38,854 nt of DNA, from positions 1 through 38,854 of the forward strand of contig JAFGIL010000071.1 in NCBI GenBank assembly GCA_016929635.1. The letters run 5' to 3'. The notes beneath the pieces are model-generated. The model made no database searches. It was given only the letters and a program-made list of their open reading frames with translations, and was not told where the DNA came from. Of this stretch, positions 8,101-17,006 are shown in pieces (within the stretch, counting starts at the first letter, position 1; the number at the start of each line of letters is the position of its first letter). The position numbers were made by a program, and so were the translations under genes. This DNA comes from Endomicrobiales bacterium (GTDB taxonomy: Bacteria > Elusimicrobiota > Endomicrobiia > Endomicrobiales > JAFGIL01).

Positions 8101-9777
8101 TTAATTTACCCTGACGGCTGGCAAGTATCTTGTTGCCCGCCTTAATAATCTCCTTCTTAATTTATCTTCGGAACACAAGAAATCGCTTATATCCCATTGA
8201 AGCTGCTCTGTATTGTTTTCGTCATTTTTTAATGCGGTAAACACAACGGCCTGGTATCCCCATTTAAGAGGGTTTCCTTTCAGTATGCTTCTTGGTATTT
8301 TTACCACATAGGGCTCTTCAAGTTTAATCTCTTCTATTAATTTCGGTTTGATTCTGCCAAAACGGTATAAATATGCTGTATCCCCTTCTATAGATATGGC
8401 AAACTCCCAGGCATCATCAGGTTCCAAAAATACATTTTTTGTTTCATTTAACAAACGGGTTAAACCTGCCATCCGTTTATTGTTCAAGTCCATGTAAATT
8501 TCAATGCGAAATGGAATTGCCGGGGTTTCCGTATCAATTTCAACTGAATAAGTAGCATTATCCCTGTTAAGCGAAATGCTTAACTTTTCAATATGTATAT
8601 CTCCATTTGTCGCCGAAGAATTACGAAATCTTAAATAATAAGGCGTAGACTTGATATCAAAAGAAGATGTTTCATTGTCTGTGTTAGGCCAGTAATCCAG
8701 GGATTCGTTAATCTGGGCAGGTATGGGGCGGTTTGTTAGCCTGTAAATATTTGAAAGGCCTGCCTGGAAGAATTGTTCATCTTTTAAATCTCTTTTTACT
8801 TGTATGTTTGTAATCAACTCATACCGATACAGCTGGTATATCTCCTGTTTTAAAGTTTCCAGGAAATCTATAGTAGCCTGCCCGGAATTTCTGTATTCCT
8901 CAATAATATCGCGGGCGTTATTCAATCGATACCACATTGTCGGACGGCTTAACCAGGGGGTTAAGTCAGTATTAAAAGTCATATCCCAGGCACCCGGCAC
9001 TGCATAATTTAATTCATTAAACAACTGGCCCGGGGTTACCATTTTAATTTCTGTATCTTCATAAGAATTCATGTTTTCATTCATTTCATATAAAAACTCC
9101 GCGGTAAGAGTATTTCTGCCGTTAAATAATAAAACAACTATCTGATTCGAACGTGTCTTGATATACTTCAGTGCCTTTTTGGCATTTGAAAACCTTTTCT
9201 CTTCAGGCAGCAATATCAGGAAATCGTCTTTAATATAAGCCCTGTTTAATTTATCTTTCATATCTTCCGGGAGAATATTCACCCAGTTAATACCCATGTT
9301 TTTTAATCCTTGTATTAATTCATCAGCAAAAATTCCAGATTGCAGATAAAGCCCCTGGTTCTGTGCCTGCCACTTCCTGTTATATTTCTCCTGGGAAACC
9401 GCAATTATGTCCCATACGTCCTCAGGATAAGCAAATGAAATAGTGATAGGCGATGATATTCTTGTTTCATATATCAAAGGCAGTATCGGCTCATCAATGA
9501 GTGTCAGGGGTACCTCTATCCTATCTTCCATAGCTAGATCTTTTACTGACTGAACGGCTTCCTTGTTATTAGGCCATACAACCGTTAGCTTAAGGTTCTC
9601 GCATTCCTTGATTGCAGCTATTACATCCTCAGGAGGCCCTTCTTCTCCCCAATCTGCCAGGAAAACAATATATTTCCTTGCCTTCTGCTGCATCTCATCC
9701 TGTAAACAATAAAGATAAGGAACCAAGAAGAAAATAAATATAAAGATATACAAGAAGATCTTGTTATTTCTTTTCAT
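8101..9777 (-). CDS. Secreted degenerate GH57-like protein with C-terminal beta domain
   Basis: 558 residues. I start at the ATG at 9777, which gives a clean signal peptide (about 1-24); the frame also has a TTG at 9816 that would bury it. Residues 140-175 (SGIFADELIQGLKNMGINW) resemble the GH57 segment normally reading EGAVSEE. Residues 260-290 (PGAW...W...NARD) and 305-352 (EIYQLY...FFQAGLSNIYRL) resemble the GH57 helical C-terminal region. The usual acidic catalytic motif and the SDWFWWYG loop are missing, so I expect no glycosidase activity. Residues 375-535 look like the glucodextranase/DOMON-like beta domain often attached to GH57 enzymes. Possibly a glycan-binding periplasmic pseudoenzyme. 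Assignment rests on pattern memory only. Confidence 0.6.
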   Translation of the reverse strand: MKRNNKIFLYIFIFIFFLVPYLYCLQDEMQQKARKYIVFLADWGEEGPPEDVIAAIKECENLKLTVVWPNNKEAVQSVKDLAMEDRIEVPLTLIDEPILPLIYETRISSPITISFAYPEDVWDIIAVSQEKYNRKWQAQNQGLYLQSGIFADELIQGLKNMGINWVNILPEDMKDKLNRAYIKDDFLILLPEEKRFSNAKKALKYIKTRSNQIVVLLFNGRNTLTAEFLYEMNENMNSYEDTEIKMVTPGQLFNELNYAVPGAWDMTFNTDLTPWLSRPTMWYRLNNARDIIEEYRNSGQATIDFLETLKQEIYQLYRYELITNIQVKRDLKDEQFFQAGLSNIYRLTNRPIPAQINESLDYWPNTDNETSSFDIKSTPYYLRFRNSSATNGDIHIEKLSISLNRDNATYSVEIDTETPAIPFRIEIYMDLNNKRMAGLTRLLNETKNVFLEPDDAWEFAISIEGDTAYLYRFGRIKPKLIEEIKLEEPYVVKIPRSILKGNPLKWGYQAVVFTALKNDENNTEQLQWDISDFLCSEDKLRRRLLRRATRYLPAVRVN

Positions 9778-9787
9778 AGTATATGAA

Positions 9788-9816
9788 ATTATAACAAAAT
9801 CTATTTTATCATTCAA
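9788..9816 (-). promoter_or_regulatory. Candidate promoter for the GH57-like/htrA/receiver operon
   Basis: On the minus strand, TTGAAT (9816-9811) and a perfect TATAAT (9793-9788) are 17 bp apart. The start of transcription would fall near 9781, only a few bases before the ATG at 9777, giving a nearly leaderless mRNA. The region is AT-rich, so a chance match is possible. Confidence 0.4.
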
Positions 9817-9901
9817 CTACTCTAAATAATAAATTTACAAATCTTAAAATAAACTAAACCATACTAATAGAATTATATAATAATATGCATAATCAATTTC
9901 T

Positions 9902-9930
9902 TTGACAGTTAGTAATTTATTTGTTAAAAT
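9902..9930 (+). promoter_or_regulatory. Sigma70-type promoter for the tmk operon
   Basis: TTGACA at 9902-9907 and TAAAAT at 9925-9930 lie exactly 17 bp apart, with predicted initiation near 9937 and a leader of about 55 nt to the TTG start of tmk. It sits in the 214 bp divergent gap (9778-9991), which otherwise holds only AT-rich sequence and the opposing candidate promoter. Confidence 0.75.
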
Positions 9931-9977
9931 AAACTCCGTCAATTTTTCTATTTATGACAATTTTAAAAACCTTGAAT

Positions 9978-9982
9978 GGAGG
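9978..9982 (+). promoter_or_regulatory. Shine-Dalgarno site fixing the tmk start
   Basis: GGAGG lies 9 nt before the in-frame TTG at 9992. No in-frame ATG is available near the P-loop, so this site decides the start codon. Confidence 0.8.
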
Positions 9983-9991
9983 GCTGAGGTA

Positions 9992-10639
9992 TTGAGTAAA
10001 AAGGGATTTTTTATTACTTTTGAAGGATGTGAGGGCAGCGGTAAAAGCACTCAAATGTCACTTCTTGTCAAACATCTGAAAAAGACCGATTATTTGGGAA
10101 GAATTATACCCACCCGTGAACCTGGCGGCAGTAATATCTCCGATGCTATAAGAAAACTCCTGCTTAATCCGGAATATCAGGTAGCCCCGCTGGCAGAGCT
10201 CTTTTTATATGAATCTAACAGGGCGCAGCATATAAACGATATTATCAAGCCGGCACTAAAACACGGAAAAATAGTAATATGTGATCGTTACACAGATTCA
10301 ACCCTGGCATACCAGGGTTACGCACGCGGTTTGGATCTTGGAGTAATTAAAACACTTAATAAAATAGCTTCAAGCAATATAAAACCGGATCTTACAATAT
10401 ACCTTGATTTACCAATAAAAATCGGGCTTAAAAAAGCAAGAAAGCTGGGTAAGGATCTTTACATTGACGGTGACAGAATAGAAAGGGAGAATATATCCTT
10501 TCACAAAAAAGTAAGAAAGGGCTTCCTTGATATTGCCAGAAAAGAACCCAGTCGGATTAAAACAGTAAAAGTGGCCTCAGATATTGAGAAAACACACAGA
10601 GATATAGTAACAATTGTGGAAAAAGCGCTTAAGGCTTAA
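9992..10639 (+). CDS. tmk: Thymidylate kinase
   Basis: Phosphorylates dTMP to dTDP with ATP in the cytosol. 215 residues from a TTG start supported by GGAGG at 9978-9982; this matches the usual family length of about 210. The longer open frame back to 9902 would begin inside the promoter and is rejected. Seen: P-loop EGCEGSGKST near the N-terminus, REPGG, the dTMP-site DRY motif (CDRYTDSTLAYQG) and a lid region with Arg residues (DGDRIER). First gene of the operon tmk-holB-yaaT-metG-tatD, an arrangement long known from Firmicutes and other phyla. Confidence 0.96.
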   Translation: MSKKGFFITFEGCEGSGKSTQMSLLVKHLKKTDYLGRIIPTREPGGSNISDAIRKLLLNPEYQVAPLAELFLYESNRAQHINDIIKPALKHGKIVICDRYTDSTLAYQGYARGLDLGVIKTLNKIASSNIKPDLTIYLDLPIKIGLKKARKLGKDLYIDGDRIERENISFHKKVRKGFLDIARKEPSRIKTVKVASDIEKTHRDIVTIVEKALKA

Positions 10640-10654
10640 AGTTTTAATAATAAA

Positions 10655-11611
10655 ATGAGTTTTAGCAATATAATAAACCAGCAAAAAGCAAAAGATATAA
10701 TAACCGGACAGCTTAAATCCGGAAAAATACCTCATGCATATCTGTTTTTAGGCCAAGACGGCGTGGGAAGGAAGAGATTTGCCCTGGAACTTTCCAAAAT
10801 TCTTAATTGCCATAATAGAGTCGATTCCAACTCAACACAAGCCTGCGATACATGCATATCATGCACCAAGATAGAGCGCGGAATACATCCTGATGTAAAA
10901 ATTATTGATTACCAATGGCAGGCTTTGCTAGAAAATAAAGACGTAGAAAAACAAAAAGCGATTAAAATTAATACCATAAGGGCTCTCCAGCGGGAAATAA
11001 ACCTGAAATCACAAGAAAGCAAATGGAAAATATTTATTATTGAACCTGCTGAAAAAATCACCATGGATGCCGCAAACTGCCTGCTTAAAACCCTGGAAGA
11101 GCCTCCTGCTCAAACAGTCCTGATTCTGCTTGCACTGCATAAAGATAACTTGCCTGCAACATTGGTTTCAAGGACTCAAATTGTTGCCTTCAGCCCTTTA
11201 AAAGACGAACAAATTGCTGAGTTGATATCACAGAAGTATTCCGTGCCGGCTGCTGAAGCAGACAGGATTGCCAGGATTTCCGAAGGATCCCTGTCATTTG
11301 CGATTTCACGCATTGAAGAGAAATACGAAGATGTTGACCTGCTATGGAAGAAAATAACATCAAACAAATTGTCTGCCGCAGAAATTTTATATCTAAGCAA
11401 ACAGTATTATAAAAATGCCCCGAAAATATTAAGCGAAATGCTTCTATTATCAAAAAACCGGTTTCGTGCGGACCCTTCCAGATTCAGATTTTATATTGAA
11501 GTTATAATGAATTCACAGAAACTGATAGAAAAAAACGTCAATTCGCAGATGGTTCTGGATACGCTGTTCTTAAGAATGAATAAAGAATCTAACGCTAATA
11601 TGGGAGAATAA
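10655..11611 (+). CDS. holB: DNA polymerase III subunit delta'
   Basis: 318 residues; clamp-loader subunit of the replicative polymerase. Seen: HAYLFLGQDGVGRKR, a degraded P-loop as is usual for delta' (which does not hydrolyse ATP); a zinc module with Cys52, Cys64, Cys67 and Cys70; LLKTLEEPP; and the VSR sensor-1-like motif (LPATLVSRTQ). It starts 15 bp after tmk and its stop is one base before the next ATG. The neighbours tmk and yaaT support the assignment over DnaX or RarA. Confidence 0.93.
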   Translation: MSFSNIINQQKAKDIITGQLKSGKIPHAYLFLGQDGVGRKRFALELSKILNCHNRVDSNSTQACDTCISCTKIERGIHPDVKIIDYQWQALLENKDVEKQKAIKINTIRALQREINLKSQESKWKIFIIEPAEKITMDAANCLLKTLEEPPAQTVLILLALHKDNLPATLVSRTQIVAFSPLKDEQIAELISQKYSVPAAEADRIARISEGSLSFAISRIEEKYEDVDLLWKKITSNKLSAAEILYLSKQYYKNAPKILSEMLLLSKNRFRADPSRFRFYIEVIMNSQKLIEKNVNSQMVLDTLFLRMNKESNANMGE

Positions 11612-11612
11612 A

Positions 11613-12446
11613 ATGCCAGTAGTAGCAGGTTTAATTGTGAGAAGACTGAAAGAAAAAATTCTGGGTGATACAGGACATCATGACCTTGACATAGGCGATT
11701 GTGTAATTATTGAAAGTGAAAACGGCCAGGAAATTGCTCTGGTATGCGAAAAAGAAAAGCTGATAGAAAAGACAAAAGAACCTATAGTAAAAATACTCCG
11801 GAAACTCACACCCGAAGACCAAAGAAGAGTTGACGAGAACAAAAAAAAGAACGAGCAGGCTTTAAAAGTCGTCCTGCAAAAAATAGAGGACCATGAATTA
11901 GACATGAAACTTACATGCGTCCAGTATACTTTCGACCGTTCAAAGCTTTTTATCTATTATACCGCAGAAACACGGGTCGATTTCAGGGAGTTCATTAAAG
12001 ACCTGGGGCATATGCTGAAAACAAGAATCCAGATGGTTCAAATCGGAGTAAGAGATGAAACAAAAATGATTGGAGGGCTGGGCCATTGCGGAAGAGAGTT
12101 GTGCTGTAAAGGTTTTTTAAAAGAATTTTCATCCGTGACTATAGACATGGCAAAGGATCAGGATTTATCCCTCAATACCGCTAAACTTTCCGGTATTTGC
12201 GGGCGCCTGATGTGCTGTCTGGCTTATGAATACTCTTTTTATCAGGAAATGAAGAAGAAACTGCCTCACTATGGCACCAAAGTTCAGACCCCTGACGGGC
12301 CAGGGACTGTAGTATCAATAAATTACCTGAAAGAAGAAATAACTGTAGAACTTGCTAATGACTCTAACAAAGAAAACGAAAGACAGATAAAAACATTTCC
12401 GGCCCATAAAATCAAACACTCATTTCTTAATAAAATTGGATTATAA
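11613..12446 (+). CDS. PSP1 domain protein, YaaT/RicT family
   Basis: 277 residues. It carries the PSP1 C-terminal region with conserved Cys motifs (GHCGRELCC, SGICGRLMCCL) typical of YaaT. In Bacillus subtilis the homologue RicT, with RicA and RicF, forms an Fe-S complex that helps RNase Y mature mRNAs; whether that holds here is unknown, as RicA and RicF are not in the window. A Lys/Glu-rich helical stretch lies at about 60-90. The position between holB and metG is the conserved one for this family. ATG follows the holB stop by one base. Confidence 0.9.
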   Translation: MPVVAGLIVRRLKEKILGDTGHHDLDIGDCVIIESENGQEIALVCEKEKLIEKTKEPIVKILRKLTPEDQRRVDENKKKNEQALKVVLQKIEDHELDMKLTCVQYTFDRSKLFIYYTAETRVDFREFIKDLGHMLKTRIQMVQIGVRDETKMIGGLGHCGRELCCKGFLKEFSSVTIDMAKDQDLSLNTAKLSGICGRLMCCLAYEYSFYQEMKKKLPHYGTKVQTPDGPGTVVSINYLKEEITVELANDSNKENERQIKTFPAHKIKHSFLNKIGL

Positions 12447-12457
12447 TTTTTGAAACT

Positions 12458-13996
12458 ATGAAAAAAAGCACTTTTTATATTACAACTCCTATATACTATG
12501 TCAATGACTCTCCTCATATCGGCCATGCCTATACGACAATAGCATGCGACATCCTGGCGCGGTGGCATAGGCTGAAAGGGCTGGATGTATTTTATCTTAC
12601 AGGGACCGATGAACACGGGGCAAAAATTCTTGAAGCCGCAAAAAATCACGGGCAGGATCCTAAAGCATTCTGCGATAAGATAGCCGAAGAATTCAAATCT
12701 GCCTGGAAAAACCTGAGAGTAACCAACGACAGCTTTATCAGGACAACTGACCCTCAGCATGAAAAAACCGTACAGGATTTTCTGGATAAATTATTCAGGG
12801 CAGGGACAATTTATAAAGGCAAATATGAAGGGCTTTACTGCGTGCAATGCGAAAAATTCCTTCTGGAATCCGACCTCGTAGAAGGATTATGCCCTGACCA
12901 TAAATCAAAACCGAAACAGCATTCGGAAGAAAACCATTTTTTTGCATTAAAAAAATACAGGGAAGAACTAATCGATATCATATCATCCGGCCAAATGCAG
13001 ATACTGCCCCCTGAACGCAAAAACGAAATTCTGGGTAAACTTAAAACAGGGCTTGAGGATATAAGCATATCCAGGGCTGCTCTGGAGTGGGGTATCCCCC
13101 TTCCTTTTGATAAAGAACAGACTGCATACGTATGGGTAGATGCACTGCTTAACTACATATCCGGCATAGGATACGGAAATAACAGCGAGCTGTTCAATAA
13201 ATTCTGGCCGGCAAATCTGCACCTTATGGCAAAGGACATTCTGTGGTTTCATACGATAATATGGCCCAGCATGCTCATGGCAGCCGGGCTGCCCCTTCCC
13301 AAAAAGGTATTCGCCCACGGATTTTTTACTATAAACGGCGATAAAATGTCAAAAACTCTGGGGAACGTGATTTTGCCTCACGAAATGACCGAAAAATTCG
13401 GCGTTGATGCAACAAGATATCTGACCGTCTCCCTTTTTCCTTTTGGCTCGGACGGTGACATTTCATGGCAGGCTTTAATAGACAAATATAACAGCGAGCT
13501 GGCAAACAATTTAGGAAATCTTGCAGCAAGGACTCTGACAATGGTCCATAAATACAACAACGGGCTTGTACCAGATAAACCAGATTCCAAAACTCCATGG
13601 TCTGCAAATATACTAACAGGCCTTTCTTCGGCTGAAACTCAACTTGAAAATCTAAATTTTTATGGTTTCAGCATATCCATGAAAGCTACGCTGGATAAAA
13701 TAAACCAATATATCGAGGATTCTGCCCCCTGGAAAATGGCAAAAGAGAATAACCCGAACCTGCCTGAAGTGCTTTTTAATCTAATTCAATCCCTGGGAAT
13801 CGTTGCTGTTTACCTGCTGCCATTTATGCCCGAAATATCCCGGCAAATCTGGGATTGTATCGGGGAAACAGGGTCTCTGGAGGATCTGGCAAAAGAGTTT
13901 TTAAAAAATAGAGATAAGGACACGCTAAAATTTCCTCATCCCGGGAACCTGACCAAAAAATCCAAAATCATGTTCCCGCGAATTGATAAAAAATGA
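12458..13996 (+). CDS. metG: Methionyl-tRNA synthetase
   Basis: 512 residues; charges tRNA-Met with methionine. Class I signatures: HIGH at 20-23 (SPHIGHAY) and KMSKT at 296-300, a Thr variant of KMSKS. A zinc knuckle is formed by Cys128/Cys131 (YCVQC) and a CPDH motif in which His takes the last ligand position. The anticodon-binding helical domain fills about 350-500 (NLAARTL, APWKMAK). The C-terminal tRNA-binding OB-fold found in many longer MetG proteins is absent, giving the short form. It starts 11 bp after yaaT, and tatD starts just after its stop. Confidence 0.96.
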   Translation: MKKSTFYITTPIYYVNDSPHIGHAYTTIACDILARWHRLKGLDVFYLTGTDEHGAKILEAAKNHGQDPKAFCDKIAEEFKSAWKNLRVTNDSFIRTTDPQHEKTVQDFLDKLFRAGTIYKGKYEGLYCVQCEKFLLESDLVEGLCPDHKSKPKQHSEENHFFALKKYREELIDIISSGQMQILPPERKNEILGKLKTGLEDISISRAALEWGIPLPFDKEQTAYVWVDALLNYISGIGYGNNSELFNKFWPANLHLMAKDILWFHTIIWPSMLMAAGLPLPKKVFAHGFFTINGDKMSKTLGNVILPHEMTEKFGVDATRYLTVSLFPFGSDGDISWQALIDKYNSELANNLGNLAARTLTMVHKYNNGLVPDKPDSKTPWSANILTGLSSAETQLENLNFYGFSISMKATLDKINQYIEDSAPWKMAKENNPNLPEVLFNLIQSLGIVAVYLLPFMPEISRQIWDCIGETGSLEDLAKEFLKNRDKDTLKFPHPGNLTKKSKIMFPRIDKK

Positions 13997-14000
13997 AAAT

Positions 14001-14774
14001 ATGTATATTGATACACATGCACACCTTACAGACGCAAAATTTAACATCGACAGGGAACTTGTAATATCCCGTGCAAAAGAAAATAACATAGAAAAAATAA
14101 TCGAGGTCGGATGTGAGCCTTTTGTGTGGGAAGCGACATATAAGATCTGCGAACTGAACCCGGATATTTACTGTTCTCTTGGCATACATCCCCATGACTC
14201 AAAAACAGCAACGGGAGATATCTTTAGAAATTTATACGAATTATGCAAACTGCCCAAGGTTGTAGCTGTTGGTGAAACAGGCCTGGATTTTTACTATAAG
14301 CATTCTGACGAAAATATCCAGAAAAAGATTTTTATCGAACATATAAAACTTGCGGCAACGGTTAATAAACCGATAGTAATCCATTGCAGGCAGGCATATA
14401 AAGATTTACTGGAAATCCTTAATAAAGAAATACAGCCGGATTCCCGGCCTAAAGGTGTGGTTCACTGTTTTTCCGGAAATACGGAAGATGCGCGTAAATT
14501 AATTGATCTGGGATTTTATATCGGGATTGACGGGCCGGTAACCTACCCGAACGCTAAAGTCCTGGTTCAGGCCGTAAAGGAAATCCCTGTTGAGAAAATT
14601 CTCCTGGAAACTGACTCCCCCTATCTTACACCTCAGCAATACAGGGGAAAACGCAATGAGCCCGCATATCTTCCCCTGATTGCAGAAGCTGTATCATACA
14701 TTAAGGGTATTCCTGTTGAAAAAATAGCCGAGATTACTACAAATAATGCAAAGACATTATTCGATAAAATATAG
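14001..14774 (+). CDS. tatD: TatD family metal-dependent hydrolase/DNase
   Basis: 257 residues. The start is the ATG at 14001, directly before the first metal-binding motif (YIDTHAHL); the TTG at 13983 lies inside metG and is rejected. Metal ligands: DTHAH, Glu in GETGLDFYY, His in VIHCRQA, His in VHCFSG and Asp in ETDSPYL. TatD proteins are 3'-5' exonucleases/DNases of the amidohydrolase superfamily, with proposed roles in DNA repair and tRNA quality control. The metG-tatD pairing is widespread. It is separated from the next gene by 14 bp including a possible AAAGGA ribosome site for it. Confidence 0.94.
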   Translation: MYIDTHAHLTDAKFNIDRELVISRAKENNIEKIIEVGCEPFVWEATYKICELNPDIYCSLGIHPHDSKTATGDIFRNLYELCKLPKVVAVGETGLDFYYKHSDENIQKKIFIEHIKLAATVNKPIVIHCRQAYKDLLEILNKEIQPDSRPKGVVHCFSGNTEDARKLIDLGFYIGIDGPVTYPNAKVLVQAVKEIPVEKILLETDSPYLTPQQYRGKRNEPAYLPLIAEAVSYIKGIPVEKIAEITTNNAKTLFDKI

Positions 14775-14788
14775 AAAGGAACTATAAA

Positions 14789-15760
14789 ATGGTTAAATGC
14801 CCTTCCTGTTCCGAAGTTTCTCAATTTAACTCAAAAGATACAGAAAACTGGCTTAATTTATTCAAATCCAATGGTTTTATGCATAGATTAAGTAAAATGT
14901 TGTCCGATAATAAGGATTTCTGCTTTTATTTTTGTAAAAACTGCGAACTAATCTTTATACATCCGATGAAAAATCCCGGAAGCGAGTTTTATGAAGAGGA
15001 CTTCCTGCCGTATCATATAGGACGGATGCTTGACAGCCATCTGATCAGGTGGCCTCAAAAAGCATTCTTAAAAAACCGTTTGCCTTCCGCAAAAACTCTT
15101 TTGGACATAGGATGCAATACCGGGTTATTTCTTAACAGCGCCAGAGACCTGGGATACGACGTAACCGGAATAGATTTTGACAAGAAAGCCATAAACATAG
15201 CGAAGAATCATTATAAGCTCGATAAGGTTTTCCCTCTTACCCTTCAGGATTACGTTCTCAACCATAAAGACAAGTTTGACGTTGTTACCTTATTTGATGT
15301 GCTGGAACATCTTGATAATGTATCGGAAACTTTTATGCTGATAGAAAAAATATTGAATAAAAACAAGTACATAGTATTAAGCATACCGAACAGGGAAAGG
15401 AATGTAGATACTTTGACAAATATGGACCTGCCTCCTCATCACCTGACTCAGTGGAACGAAAAATCTATTACACATTTACTGAATTCCTTTGGGTATAAAA
15501 TTATAAAAATTGATAAAAGCATTAAACCCGAAGACATGGCTTTGTTTTTAAGCTTAAAAACAAGTATCGGGCTTGTACGAAATAAAGTTAAATCGGCCCA
15601 GACAAAGCCTTTAAAGAAATCCGATGTTCTGTTAATAAAATTAGGTTCAAAATATAAGTCGAAACTTGTAAGTTTACTGGGGAGTATTTTATATCTGCCG
15701 TTGTCGATAACAAAAAAACAAAGCTCAACCATGTACGTATTAGCCCAGCTGGTTAAATGA
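14789..15760 (+). CDS. SAM-dependent methyltransferase with N-terminal zinc ribbon
   Basis: 323 residues. An N-terminal four-Cys zinc ribbon (C4/C7 and C49/C52) precedes a class I methyltransferase fold with motif I LLDIGCNTGLF, the acidic end of strand 2 (TGIDFD) and FDVLEHL (motif-IV-like). It resembles Methyltransf_23-type enzymes common in surface-polysaccharide clusters, where they methylate sugars or lipid carriers. The target is not known. SD-like AAAGGA precedes the ATG. It opens the polysaccharide block that continues to 20299. Confidence 0.82.
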   Translation: MVKCPSCSEVSQFNSKDTENWLNLFKSNGFMHRLSKMLSDNKDFCFYFCKNCELIFIHPMKNPGSEFYEEDFLPYHIGRMLDSHLIRWPQKAFLKNRLPSAKTLLDIGCNTGLFLNSARDLGYDVTGIDFDKKAINIAKNHYKLDKVFPLTLQDYVLNHKDKFDVVTLFDVLEHLDNVSETFMLIEKILNKNKYIVLSIPNRERNVDTLTNMDLPPHHLTQWNEKSITHLLNSFGYKIIKIDKSIKPEDMALFLSLKTSIGLVRNKVKSAQTKPLKKSDVLLIKLGSKYKSKLVSLLGSILYLPLSITKKQSSTMYVLAQLVK

Positions 15761-15764
15761 CACA

Positions 15765-17006
15765 ATGAGTTATTTATTAAGTATATTCATTTTCCTAAAT
15801 ACATTTCTGCCAAAAGTCGGGTTCAGGATTGAAAAACTGCCTTTTCATCTTAATATCACGGATATTATATTCATAGTTCTTCTGGTATATATTATTCCGA
15901 AAATCATAAAGGAAAAACTGTATATAAAGTTTTATCCTTTATTCATACTTTTTGCGTGGGGAATCATTTCTGCACTAAACGGATATTTTTCTTCCGCGCT
16001 CCCTGTGTCCATATTTGACGAATTTACCAGGCAGTACCTGCTGATTTTTACGGCATTGATAACATTTCTCGGGCTTCGTTCTAAGAATAATAAGGTATTC
16101 TTATTCTTTGTTACAGCCATATGTTTAGTATCAATTTATGGAATATGTGAGTCCATTCTTGGAGTGAAATTTACGGCTTTGAGTCATAAACTGCTAATAT
16201 ATCTTGGTTATCCTGTAAATGCTTTTGACCACTATATGGACTTTGTTAATGAAGGACGAATAAGAACCACGCTGCTTAGCTGGAATGCATCCGGCCAATA
16301 CCTTGCATCAGCCAGTTTCTTTGTGATATCAAGGGCTCTCCTGGATAAAAATATCAGCTCAAAAACCAAAACCATTTATATTATAATCTCAATTATGGCG
16401 TTTATGTGCGTAATACTCACCCGTTCAAGAAGTTCCTGGATAGCAATATTTGCAACATCTATTCTCTTTAGCGTAGCAGTATTGAAAAAAAGATTCTGGG
16501 TGGTTCCCGCAGCGTTAGTGATGATTTTAGCTGTTTTAAGTATATGCAACCCGAAAGTCTTTTTGAGAATAAAATCTTTTCATAACCTAAAAGATGACGG
16601 GCCTGCAGCGGGCAGGGTCCTTGTCGTAAAAGAAAGCTTTCAGCATATAAAGAAAGCTCCTTTTATGGGATACGGGCTGGGGATGTATTATGACAAAAAA
16701 ATACCTGCAACTGTTTTTATGTACTTTGGCATGGATTGTTTCTATGCTAAATATGCTCTTTCCAACGGAATAACCGGATTAGCTCTTTTTCTTTTTTCAA
16801 TAATATGGTTATTCCATAAAATAATTAGAGAATATAAGAAATCGGACATTACCAATAATTGGATGTTAATGGGAAGCATATTCGCCATAACATCGATGCT
16901 TATAGGATCCGTTTTTGATTCAATGTTAACAATAACCACGTTTGCTATTGCTATTTTCTGGTTTTATTATGGTTTATCCTTAAAATCTTTATATGAAGAC
17001 AACTAA
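15765..17006 (+). CDS. O-antigen ligase/polymerase family (Wzy_C) membrane protein
   Basis: 413 residues, about 10-12 hydrophobic helices throughout. The large periplasmic loop contains AGRVLVVKESFQHIKKAP and GYGLGMYY, the pattern of the O-antigen ligase-related domain (Arg and His in the loop). Such proteins join or polymerise undecaprenyl-linked glycans at the periplasmic face. Ligase (WaaL) and polymerase (Wzy) roles cannot be separated by sequence. The start lies 4 bp after the methyltransferase stop, and the end overlaps the flippase gene by 14 bp. Confidence 0.82.
   Translation: MSYLLSIFIFLNTFLPKVGFRIEKLPFHLNITDIIFIVLLVYIIPKIIKEKLYIKFYPLFILFAWGIISALNGYFSSALPVSIFDEFTRQYLLIFTALITFLGLRSKNNKVFLFFVTAICLVSIYGICESILGVKFTALSHKLLIYLGYPVNAFDHYMDFVNEGRIRTTLLSWNASGQYLASASFFVISRALLDKNISSKTKTIYIIISIMAFMCVILTRSRSSWIAIFATSILFSVAVLKKRFWVVPAALVMILAVLSICNPKVFLRIKSFHNLKDDGPAAGRVLVVKESFQHIKKAPFMGYGLGMYYDKKIPATVFMYFGMDCFYAKYALSNGITGLALFLFSIIWLFHKIIREYKKSDITNNWMLMGSIFAITSMLIGSVFDSMLTITTFAIAIFWFYYGLSLKSLYEDN

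Noticed and set aside
8101-9777. Lipoprotein call for the GH57-like protein (YLYC near the signal end)
   Set aside because: YLYC does not fit a lipobox, which needs a small residue before Cys; a plain signal peptide is likelier.
9902-9991. Extended N-terminus of thymidylate kinase from the TTG at 9902
   Set aside because: It begins in the -35 box, lacks a ribosome site, and adds non-family sequence; TTG at 9992 has GGAGG.
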